Part shown: piece by piece, positions 1-6,202 of the stretch
Position numbering within the stretch: the stretch's first letter is position 1
How the letters are laid out: every line of letters starts with the position of its first letter
Assembly: GCA_021776755.1 (NCBI GenBank)
Contig: JAJFFI010000479.1
Location: forward strand, 1-7,715
Reading direction: 5' to 3'
Source of the DNA: Alphaproteobacteria bacterium
GTDB taxonomy: Bacteria > Pseudomonadota > Alphaproteobacteria > JAJFFI01
DNA length: 7,715 bases
Translations under genes and position numbers: made by a program
Notes under the pieces: model-generated
Told to the model about the DNA's origin: nothing
The model's database searches: none
Seen by the model: the letters and a program-made list of their open reading frames with translations, nothing else

Positions 1-1
1 C

Positions 2-1336
2 CTCCGTCTGCCGCCCGTGAAGCTCTTCAAGGCCGGCGTGATGGATGAGGAAATCCTCTCGATCATCCTCTCGAACATCCGCATCGCCGACCAGCGCATT
101 GGCGATATCAAGGCCCAGGCCGCAGCCCTCACGGTGGGCGAGCGCCGCCTGACCGAACTGCTCGACCGCTACGGCAAGGATGTGGTCGAGGCCTGTATCG
201 AAGAACTGAAGGCCCGTGCCGAGCAGCAAATGCGCGCCCGCATCGAGACCATCCCCGATGGCGACTATCACGGAATCGCCTATGTGGATTCCGATGGCGT
301 GGTGGACGAGCCGCTCAAGATCGACATGCGTATCCGGAAGGATGGCTCCGATCTTTACTTCGACATGTCGGAGAGCTCACCGCCCTGCCTCGGCCCGATG
401 AACAGTGTCATTGCGACGACCAAGTCGTCGATCTATCTCGCCATCAAGCACATCTTCCCGGAAGTCCCAATCAACGCCGGCACCTTCGCGCCACTGCATA
501 TCACCGACCCCGACGGCACCTTCCTCTACGCCAAATATCCGCGCCCGGTTTCGGGGTGTGCGGCCGAGGTCAGCCAGCGCATCGCTGAGGCCGTCTTCGC
601 GGCCCTTGTGCCCGCCCTCCCCGACAAGCTCTTCGCCGCCCCCGCCGGCACCAGCGGCAACTTCGCACTCGGCGGCAACGACCCCGAAACCGGCAAGCCC
701 TATGTCATGTATCTGATCTCCGGCGGCGGCTACGGCGGCAGCAAGGCGGGCGACGGGCTTTCGAACGGCTGCTCGACCATCGGCATCTCGAAGACCACAC
801 CGCTCGAGATCATTGAACAGCGCTATCCGGTGCTGTTCGAGGAATTCTCGCTGCATGAAGGCTCGGGCGGCGCGGGCGAGTACCGGGGCGGGTTCGGCGT
901 GAACTATACGCTTCAGATCCGCCGCGGCGACGCGCGGGCGAGCTTCGTCATGGATCATGGCCGCACCGGCCCGCAGGGCGCGCTGGGGGGGAGCGACGGC
1001 GGCGTCAACAGGGTGTGCGTCACCCAGTCCGGCGAGGACTACATCCCGCCGCATCTCTCCAAGGACCAGGACATCCAGATCGGCCCGGGCGACACGGTGC
1101 GCGTTTCAACTCCTGGCGGCGGCGGCTTCGGCGATCCGTTCGCGCGCGATCCCGCCAAAGTCCTGCACGACGTCAGGCGCGGCTACTACACGGCCCGCCA
1201 GGCGGCCGAACGGTTCGGGGTCGTGTTGGAAGTGAGCACCCCCGCCGCCGTGGACCTGGCCGCAACCGACAAGCTACGCACCGGCAAGAGTGCAACTTCC
1301 GGAAACCGTGCCGAACGGAAACCAGGTGTCGTTTGA
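2..1336 (+). CDS. Hydantoinase B/oxoprolinase family protein, 5'-truncated by window edge
   Basis: This is the large catalytic-type subunit family that includes N-methylhydantoinase B, 5-oxoprolinase C-terminal half and acetone carboxylase alpha. These enzymes perform ATP-dependent cleavage of cyclic amides or related chemistry, usually with a HyuA partner encoded next door (here outside the window). A GTG at 17 could be called as start, but the open frame runs to the left edge and reads LRLPPVKLFKAG, a typical internal HyuB segment. About 150 N-terminal residues of the usual 550-600 are therefore missing. Counting from that GTG, conserved stretches are NIRIADQRIGDIKAQ (20-34), DMSESSPPCLGPMNS (116-130), PINAGT (151-156), LISGGGYGG (233-241), the TPLEIIEQRYP to GGAGEYRGGFG block (261-294) and the C-terminal TPGGGGFGDPF. 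The substrate cannot be assigned. The last dozen residues after the usual family end are unconserved and arginine-rich. It converges with the next gene across 9 bp. Confidence 0.93.
   Translation, partial: LRLPPVKLFKAGVMDEEILSIILSNIRIADQRIGDIKAQAAALTVGERRLTELLDRYGKDVVEACIEELKARAEQQMRARIETIPDGDYHGIAYVDSDGVVDEPLKIDMRIRKDGSDLYFDMSESSPPCLGPMNSVIATTKSSIYLAIKHIFPEVPINAGTFAPLHITDPDGTFLYAKYPRPVSGCAAEVSQRIAEAVFAALVPALPDKLFAAPAGTSGNFALGGNDPETGKPYVMYLISGGGYGGSKAGDGLSNGCSTIGISKTTPLEIIEQRYPVLFEEFSLHEGSGGAGEYRGGFGVNYTLQIRRGDARASFVMDHGRTGPQGALGGSDGGVNRVCVTQSGEDYIPPHLSKDQDIQIGPGDTVRVSTPGGGGFGDPFARDPAKVLHDVRRGYYTARQAAERFGVVLEVSTPAAVDLAATDKLRTGKSATSGNRAERKPGVV
1281..1295 (+). repeat. 15-bp direct repeat, left copy
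   Basis: CCGGCAAGAGTGCAA, identical to 6173-6187 and in the same orientation. This copy lies in the last codons of the hydantoinase B gene (encoding part of TGKSAT), right where family conservation ends. By rough calculation a 15-bp exact match in a window this size is expected about 0.03 times for same-strand pairs. Confidence 0.5.
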
Positions 1337-1345
1337 GGGAATGTC

Positions 1346-2347
1346 TTAAATATCGGCCTTGACTGAGACCTTCGGGATTGGAGTTCCGAGTCTGGCCGAT
1401 TTCGAACCCAACAGATACGGGAGCCAGAACACGCCTCCGAACAGGCTCAGGGCCAGATTCAGTAGTCCGAACTGAATCGAAACTGACAGCGCCGTCACGC
1501 TGTCGACGCCGATCAGCGACAACGCCAAGATCATCGATCCCTCGCGGACACCCCAGCCCCCAATCGATATCGGAAGGCTCGACAGAAGCATCACGGCGGG
1601 AAGAACAAAAAAGCATTGAAGCAAGGTGACATTCGCTCCGGCTCCGGAGAGCAAAGCGAAAATTGCAAAAATTCCGAATGCCATCGCCACGATCGATACG
1701 ATCAGGCTAGACGCTGCGGCAGTGGGGTTGCCAAGGAACTGCACCGCCACGGTCCGGCAGCGGCGGACGATTTTCCCAATTTGCGATTCAGAAACTTCTA
1801 CGAATTTTAGAAACGACAACAGAAAAAATACGATGCCAAGCACCGATCCACAGACAAAGAGAAAAAGGCTGGTGCTGATTGACGCTTCAGTAATGAGCGT
1901 GAATATGTACGGCAATCCGGCCAAGCCCAACAAAATCAGTGTGGCCATTGCGAGGGCCCGGTCGATCATTGAGCACACGAATGCCTTCTCGATACTGGCG
2001 CCATCTTTGCGGGCAAGCGCAATCTGCGTGATCGTTGCCCCCACAGAAGCGGGCAACGCCAAGCCGGCGAACAGACTCATGAACCTGAACCGGAGAATTC
2101 GAAGTGGGGCAATTGTAATGCCGACCGAGCGCAGTACGATGTCCCAACGCAGGGCGGCAAGAAGAAGCTGAACCGCCAGGACAAAAAAGACGAACGCTAC
2201 GGTTTCGAACCCAAATGTTTCAGGCGCCAAATCAGACCATGAAAAATCGACGGAGGTCACTATGATCCAGCCCATTGCAGCTGTCAGTGTGACCTTGAAA
2301 AAGCCGTTTGATCCGAGGGTGCGACGCGCTATGGCATTCATGGTCAT
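1346..2347 (-). CDS. Flippase-like integral membrane protein (LPG-synthase TM / UPF0104 family)
   Basis: A 333-residue, very hydrophobic inner-membrane protein with roughly eight transmembrane segments (about 15-32, 44-64, 88-108, 123-150, 156-180, 210-233, 241-258, 268-310). Family marks are RW at 67-68 followed by ILxxxG-like spacing, DR at 129-130 where relatives carry ER, and the signature PISIGGWGVREG at 259-270. It lacks the soluble C-terminal aminoacyl-transferase domain of MprF, so it matches the stand-alone flippase-like proteins often found in polysaccharide and glycolipid loci. The transported lipid is unknown. The ATG at 2347 is preferred over the one at 2341 because AGGAG (2357-2361, minus strand) lies 9 nt upstream of it. 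The gene is A+T-richer than its neighbours: hand count gives 24 G+C of 60 in 1801-1860 and 29 of 60 in 1861-1920, against about 70% in the flanking genes, suggesting separate acquisition. It is divergent from the O-antigen ligase pair and may share its promoter region. Confidence 0.85.
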   Translation of the reverse strand: MTMNAIARRTLGSNGFFKVTLTAAMGWIIVTSVDFSWSDLAPETFGFETVAFVFFVLAVQLLLAALRWDIVLRSVGITIAPLRILRFRFMSLFAGLALPASVGATITQIALARKDGASIEKAFVCSMIDRALAMATLILLGLAGLPYIFTLITEASISTSLFLFVCGSVLGIVFFLLSFLKFVEVSESQIGKIVRRCRTVAVQFLGNPTAAASSLIVSIVAMAFGIFAIFALLSGAGANVTLLQCFFVLPAVMLLSSLPISIGGWGVREGSMILALSLIGVDSVTALSVSIQFGLLNLALSLFGGVFWLPYLLGSKSARLGTPIPKVSVKADI

Positions 2348-2356
2348 TCAGTCTTT

Positions 2357-2361
2357 CTCCT
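2357..2361 (-). promoter_or_regulatory. Ribosome binding site of the flippase-like gene
   Basis: AGGAG on the minus strand, 9 nt before the ATG at 2347 and 15 nt before the alternative ATG at 2341. The spacing favours the upstream start. Confidence 0.7.
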
Positions 2362-2373
2362 GTCATTTTGGCG

Positions 2374-2387
2374 CAACTTAACAGTTG
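2374..2387. repeat. Short inverted repeat in divergent promoter region
   Basis: Perfect 5-bp arms CAACT and AGTTG around a 4-bp centre (TAAC). It overlaps the proposed plus-strand -35 box and falls in the untranslated leader predicted for the minus-strand gene, so it could be an operator touching both genes. It is short enough to occur by chance, and no regulator gene is present in the window. Confidence 0.25.
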
Positions 2388-2406
2388 GGGTGCGGAATCA
2401 TAATAC
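2378..2406 (+). promoter_or_regulatory. Putative sigma-70 promoter for the O-antigen ligase pair
   Basis: A -35 box TTAACA (2378-2383, five of six consensus bases) is followed by CATAAT (2399-2404, five of six, 15-bp spacer) or TAATAC (2401-2406, weaker but with an ideal 17-bp spacer). The stretch is notably A+T-rich for this genome and sits directly before the first ligase. Transcription would start near 2411-2413, leaving a leader of only about 12-24 nt. Inferred from consensus matching only. Confidence 0.45.
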
Positions 2407-2429
2407 AAATAAAAGTGACGGCAGGTGAA
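2400..2429 (-). promoter_or_regulatory. Putative sigma-70 promoter for the flippase-like gene
   Basis: On the minus strand TTCACC (2424-2429, four of six) is followed after 18 bp by TATTAT (2400-2405, five of six). The -10 box overlaps the proposed plus-strand -10 box, so the two promoters would compete for polymerase. A start near 2393 would give a leader of about 45 nt containing the inverted repeat and the ribosome binding site. Inference from consensus only. Confidence 0.35.
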
Positions 2430-3729
2430 CCGCGTGAATCGCGATAGGAGTGTCGATTTCCTGGTTGTTTTCTTCGCGGCCGCGCTGACAATCCATGTCA
2501 CGCCGTCGATTGGAACGACTGAAATTCGGATTGCCGTGTCCGACCCGGTTTTGCCTTTTTTTTCAATTGCATTGTGGCTGGCCGCCAGCCCGGACTCTCG
2601 AAGGGAACTCGTCTCGTCCGTCGCCCGAAACAAGGCGGCCTTCGGCGGGCTCGCATTGATGACATGCGTGCTCGCGACGGCCTTGGTCATCGGGTGGGCC
2701 CGCAGCGGAGAACTTATCCGCTGGGCGGTATTCAACAAATTCGCCGGCTGGCTGATTCTCCTCGGTTATTTCGCGGTCGGGTGGGCGCTGATAAGCCTGC
2801 GCCGGGAAGCGGCTGGCATTCTTTTTATACGCGCACTGATCGCCGCCGCCATCTTGCAGTCCGTCCTGGTCGTCGCCATTCGCGCCCTTGCCCGCCTCGG
2901 TATGGAGTGGGCCGTGCGATTCGATAGCATTCGGGCGGAAGGACTGATCGAAAATCCGAACGCCTTCGGGTTTTTTCTCGCCATCTCTATCGTGCTTTAT
3001 CTTGCTCTCGAACGGCGCGCACGATGGCGCAGCTACCTCCTTGACGCGTTTGCGCTGGGCGTCATGGGAACAGCACTTATGCTTTCCGCCTCGCGTGGTT
3101 CCTGGCTGGCAATCTCGCTGGGATTGACAACATTGATCTGGCTCTTGCCCGCCAGGATATGGCGGGTGCTCCCCGCGGCAGCGTTGGCGACCGCCTGCCT
3201 TTGGGGTCTTGCTTCATTTGGCACGAACAAGAGCGTCGAACCCGGCACCGATCCGCCACCGGCGGGCCAGTACTGGTTGTCCCGCGATGGTTTCAGAGGC
3301 GGCGAGTCGACGCTGGCAGTCCGCATCCGGATGGCGGAGGAAGCGGGCGCGCTGTGGCTGAAGACTCCTGTGTTCGGTGCCGGGCTGGGAATTTACTATT
3401 GGGAAAGCGCCCAGAAACCCGATGCCAGTCCCGCCCATCTGACGCTGCACAGCACGCCGCTTTGGCTGCTCGCGGAGACCGGTCTGTTCGGCGTTCTCGT
3501 CTTCGGGTCGTTCTTCATATTTTGTCTCAGGCAGCTTTACCCGGGCCGAAATTTCAGCAGTGCCGAGCCGGATTACCGCGTCAGGGCCGCCGCCTTTCTG
3601 ACTCTCATCGTCTTTGCCGGCATGTCGGTTTCTATGGAAGCGACGTACCAGCGCCATCTCTGGGTTCTGCTCGGATTGGGTCTCGGAGTGGCGGCGCGAC
3701 GGCATGTGAAATCGAGCCATGCCAGCTGA
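2425..3729 (+). CDS. O-antigen ligase/polymerase-like membrane protein (Wzy_C family), first of pair
   Basis: A 434-residue polytopic inner-membrane protein of the WaaL/Wzy superfamily, which transfers or polymerises undecaprenyl-linked glycan at the periplasmic face. Landmarks are IENPNAFGFF (175-184), SASRGSW at 221-227 (the usual Ser-Arg-Gly block at the end of a helix), and a large periplasmic loop at about 262-345. The loop carries R300 in an RxRMAEEA stretch, the turn PVFGAGLG (315-322), then H342 and E351 in the His...Glu-x-Gly-x-x-Gly block expected in this family. Ten or more helices flank the loop. Start choice is uncertain: GTG 2425 gives the longest frame but lacks a ribosome site, whereas GTG 2434 has AGGTGA (2423-2428) 5 nt upstream and may be the true start. 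An eight-T run (2556-2563) lies early in the frame. It overlaps the next gene by 11 bp, implying co-transcription. Ligase, polymerase or protein-glycosylation roles cannot be separated by sequence. Confidence 0.85.
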   Translation: MNRVNRDRSVDFLVVFFAAALTIHVTPSIGTTEIRIAVSDPVLPFFSIALWLAASPDSRRELVSSVARNKAAFGGLALMTCVLATALVIGWARSGELIRWAVFNKFAGWLILLGYFAVGWALISLRREAAGILFIRALIAAAILQSVLVVAIRALARLGMEWAVRFDSIRAEGLIENPNAFGFFLAISIVLYLALERRARWRSYLLDAFALGVMGTALMLSASRGSWLAISLGLTTLIWLLPARIWRVLPAAALATACLWGLASFGTNKSVEPGTDPPPAGQYWLSRDGFRGGESTLAVRIRMAEEAGALWLKTPVFGAGLGIYYWESAQKPDASPAHLTLHSTPLWLLAETGLFGVLVFGSFFIFCLRQLYPGRNFSSAEPDYRVRAAAFLTLIVFAGMSVSMEATYQRHLWVLLGLGLGVAARRHVKSSHAS

Positions 3730-5062
3730 CGGACCGGAACCCGAAGCTTCGCCCGTCGGCGCGATGCTCGTCGTCCTGTCGGCCCTGAAAACGCGCGCCA
3801 TTTTTCTCCCGCCGTGGGCGGGATTGATGCTTCCGGCCCTTGTCATGCCGCTCATGCCGATTGGCAAGAACATCTGGGTCGCATGGCTTCTTGCCCTCGG
3901 GACGTTGCTCGCCTGTCCTGGCAGGCCATATCGTTGGCCACGTCTCAAGACCCCCTTTGCCCTGTCGCTCGTCGTGCTCGTCGTCTTCGGCGGACTTTCG
4001 TTGTTCTGGTCGTCCGACCCGGACGACGGATTGCACAGGTTCGGGCGAATGGCAGGCAGTTTTCTGTGTGCGGCGATTCTGATCGAAAGGGCGCGCCAAC
4101 TGCCGGCTCACCTCGCCCCGGCGGGATTGCTTTTGCTGGTAATCGGTCTCGGCACCGCCGTTATCGTTCTCGTGGTCGAGATCGCCGCAGGATACCCCCT
4201 CTCGCAGCTCAGGCTGGCCCATCTCGCGAAATGGCCGGATATCTGGCCTGTCTACTACAATTCGTTTGCGGCGCTGCTGGCGGTGACTGCGCCGGCCGTC
4301 ACGGGACTTGTCTGGCAGCGCTGGGGAATGAAGGCGGCCTCGATTCCGGCACTCTGTGCAGTCCCGATATTCCTCCTTCAAAGCATGGCCGCGATGCTGG
4401 GAATATCGCTTGGCATCTGCTTCGCGCTGGCCGTGCTGGCGTTCGGCAGGCGTTTGATCCTGGCCGCGGCACTGATTCTGGCCTTGCTGGCACCTGCCTT
4501 GCCGGTCGTTCTCGGAACATCGGGATTTTATGAGGTCATAGAGAGCACCCGGATCCGGCTTCCCTTTTCGGCGGCGCACCGACTGGTTACGTGGCGCTTC
4601 GTTTCTGAAAGAGCAGAGGACAGCCCCATTGCCGGATTGGGGATGGGGGCATCCCGGTCGCTCGCGGGGGCCGGTGACGATGCCCGCGGAATACCGCAGT
4701 ACCGTCAATTGCTTTTGCTTGCGGGGGACGTGCCGACGTATCCGGTTCCCCTGCAATCGTCGCACCCCCACAATCTCTTTCTCCAGGTCCGGCTGGAGTT
4801 GGGATGGGCCGGTATCGCGATTCTGTCGGCCGTGTTGCTGAGCGGTGGGTACTCGCTGTCGAGACTGCCCCTTGGCCGCTTTGAACTCGCTGGCGTGTCG
4901 GCTTCGGCAGGCGCCGCAGCCGTTATTTATATGCTGAGTTACAATGCCTGGAATGCGTGGTGGCTCTCCGTTCTGATCCTGCTGGGCGTGTTCGTGACAG
5001 GGTTCCGGATAAGGAACGACGCTCTGGCAGGACCGACCGAGCGGGCAGAGGGCGGTATTTGA
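3719..5062 (+). CDS. O-antigen ligase/polymerase-like membrane protein (Wzy_C family), second of pair
   Basis: A 447-residue polytopic membrane protein, distantly related to the preceding gene but not a duplicate at the level visible by eye. Helices begin around residue 29. The big periplasmic loop spans about 265-355 and holds HRLVTWRFVSERA (287-299), the turn PIAGLGMGASR (303-313) and SHPHNLFLQVRLELGWAG (348-365), with H349/H351 and E360 in the expected family block. A YNAWNAWW segment at 408-415 is also typical of this family. The Ser-Arg-Gly block of its partner is replaced by LLQSMAAMLGIS (219-230), which may mean a different acceptor or donor. ATG 3719 lies inside the end of the first ligase gene (11-bp overlap) and has only a weak ribosome site, pointing to translational coupling; ATG 3764 is a possible alternative start. 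Role as ligase or polymerase is undecided. It converges with the oxidoreductase gene across 11 bp. Confidence 0.84.
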   Translation: MPADGPEPEASPVGAMLVVLSALKTRAIFLPPWAGLMLPALVMPLMPIGKNIWVAWLLALGTLLACPGRPYRWPRLKTPFALSLVVLVVFGGLSLFWSSDPDDGLHRFGRMAGSFLCAAILIERARQLPAHLAPAGLLLLVIGLGTAVIVLVVEIAAGYPLSQLRLAHLAKWPDIWPVYYNSFAALLAVTAPAVTGLVWQRWGMKAASIPALCAVPIFLLQSMAAMLGISLGICFALAVLAFGRRLILAAALILALLAPALPVVLGTSGFYEVIESTRIRLPFSAAHRLVTWRFVSERAEDSPIAGLGMGASRSLAGAGDDARGIPQYRQLLLLAGDVPTYPVPLQSSHPHNLFLQVRLELGWAGIAILSAVLLSGGYSLSRLPLGRFELAGVSASAGAAAVIYMLSYNAWNAWWLSVLILLGVFVTGFRIRNDALAGPTERAEGGI

Positions 5063-5073
5063 CCCATCATTTC

Positions 5074-6114
5074 CTAGACCTCGACGCGCGCGCCGCTGGT
5101 GTGTGACTTGTAGATCGCATCCTCGATCTCAAGGTTCCGCAGATAGTCGCGGGCAGAGTTCGGCATCGGGTCGCCGTCCCGCAGGTGGGACAGGAGCGCC
5201 TGCTGAAAGCGGATGACGCTGTCGCCGCCCGGGCCCTCGCCCTGTTTCGCCTCCGAACCCTCGAAGACCACCGGCGTCTCAACATTCGAGCCGTTTCGCC
5301 GGAGGTGCAGGCTGCCGTCGCCATCGAGCCGCAGCGTGGCCTCGGTGCCTTCAATCCACATCTCGCCCATGGTCCGCCGGCGTTCCTTGGCCGGGTGGTC
5401 GGCCAGCCGGTTGCCGTCGAACAACCCCCTGCGGCCGGCCTTGAAGTCGAAGATCACGAAGCCCGCGTCCTCGCCCGCGATGTCGCGGTTGAACCGCGCG
5501 AGCCGCGCCGTCACGCCCGAGATCTCGCCGAAGAGGTAGCGGAAGACATCGATGAAGTGGATGCCGGTCTCATGGATCAGGAACCGGCGCATGGTGCGGA
5601 AATAGGGCTGGCCGTCGACATAGGCATCCTCCCCCTGTCCGTCGCCCGGGCGCAGGCGGAAAGAGATCTGCATCGGCGTGCCGAGCGCTTTTTCGTCGAG
5701 CAGTTCGCGCGCCTTCGCGTACCAGGGCTGGAAGCGGAAATTCTCGTGGACGAACAGCGGGACGCCCGCCGTCTCGGCCTCGTCGGCCAGCAGGCGGGCC
5801 GTTTCGAGATCGCCCGCGAAGGGTTTCTGGCACACGGCGGCGATGTTTCGGGAGATCGCCATGCCGACACACTCCTGGTGCGATTCCGGCAGTGTGACGA
5901 CATCGAGCAGGTCGGGCTGGGTCGCCGACAGCATGGTCTTCAGATCGTTGAAGATCGACTTTGCGCCATGGCGCTTGGCCATCGCCTCGGCGCGTTTCCA
6001 TTCCGTGTCGCAGACACCGACAATCGTGACATCCGGCAGCCGGTGCCAGGCATCGAGGTGGAAGTCGGCGAAGTGACCGGCACCGGCGACGGCGACCTTG
6101 AGCGGCTCGCTCAT
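5074..6114 (-). CDS. Gfo/Idh/MocA family NAD(P)-dependent oxidoreductase
   Basis: A 346-residue cytosolic dehydrogenase of full family length. The N-terminal Rossmann fold begins VAVAGAGHFADFH, with G11-x-G13-x-x-A16 for the dinucleotide and D36 at the end of the second strand (VGVCD), consistent with NAD ribose binding. The family EKP motif appears as Q96-K97-P98. The C-terminal catalytic domain has HETGIHFIDVFRYLFGE (181-197), holding the conserved H186 and D189. Relatives oxidise or reduce sugars, inositols, sugar nucleotides or amino sugars; the substrate is not readable here. The ATG at 6114 is supported by weak AAAGG about 10 nt upstream. It lies downstream of the TPR-oxygenase gene on the same strand after an 88-bp spacer with a hairpin, so readthrough or a separate promoter are both possible. 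It might supply a modified sugar to the neighbouring envelope genes, or serve catabolism; this is context inference. Confidence 0.92.
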   Translation of the reverse strand: MSEPLKVAVAGAGHFADFHLDAWHRLPDVTIVGVCDTEWKRAEAMAKRHGAKSIFNDLKTMLSATQPDLLDVVTLPESHQECVGMAISRNIAAVCQKPFAGDLETARLLADEAETAGVPLFVHENFRFQPWYAKARELLDEKALGTPMQISFRLRPGDGQGEDAYVDGQPYFRTMRRFLIHETGIHFIDVFRYLFGEISGVTARLARFNRDIAGEDAGFVIFDFKAGRRGLFDGNRLADHPAKERRRTMGEMWIEGTEATLRLDGDGSLHLRRNGSNVETPVVFEGSEAKQGEGPGGDSVIRFQQALLSHLRDGDPMPNSARDYLRNLEIEDAIYKSHTSGARVEV

Positions 6115-6166
6115 TCGTTATTTGCCTTTGTTTGCATAACTTTGTTGGCGTGGGAGACGATGTATC

Positions 6167-6197
6167 CGATGCCCGGCAAGAGTGCAATCGGGCATCG
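6167..6197 (-). terminator. Bulged hairpin just after the TPR-oxygenase stop codon
   Basis: Perfect 9-bp inverted arms CGATGCCCG (6167-6175) and CGGGCATCG (6189-6197). Inside them GCA (6176-6178) can also pair with TGC (6183-6185), leaving a 4-nt loop and a 3-nt bulge. On the minus strand the structure starts 5 nt after the TAA of the TPR-oxygenase gene. No T-run follows, so it is not a textbook intrinsic terminator. It may be a weak terminator, an RNA-stability element, or an attenuator limiting expression of the downstream oxidoreductase. Confidence 0.45.
6173..6187 (+). repeat. 15-bp direct repeat, right copy
   Basis: Exact second copy of the sequence at 1281-1295, here forming the inner part of the hairpin 3' of the TPR-oxygenase gene. 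The two copies bracket the flippase-like gene, both ligases and the oxidoreductase (about 4.9 kb). Confidence 0.5.
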
Positions 6198-6202
6198 AGG
6201 AC

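Noticed and set aside
17..19. GTG as the start of the hydantoinase gene
   Set aside because: The frame stays open to the left edge and the preceding codons match the conserved family interior, so this is an internal codon of a truncated gene.
1300..1323. 8-bp direct repeat CGGAAACC with a 16-bp period at the end of the hydantoinase gene
   Set aside because: Only two short copies; too little to call a repeat array or integration site.
1337..1345. Terminator between the convergent hydantoinase and flippase-like genes
   Set aside because: The 9-bp gap has no inverted repeat or T-run. The 11-bp gap at 5063-5073 is likewise empty.
1626..2171. 181-codon plus-strand open frame
   Set aside because: It is antisense to the flippase-like gene, whose signature motif and ribosome site are clear. 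No domain is recognisable in the antisense product.
3632..4771. 379-codon minus-strand open frame
   Set aside because: It is antisense to the second O-antigen ligase. The product is dominated by R, Q, G and H with no hydrophobic core, typical of an antisense shadow of a membrane-protein gene.
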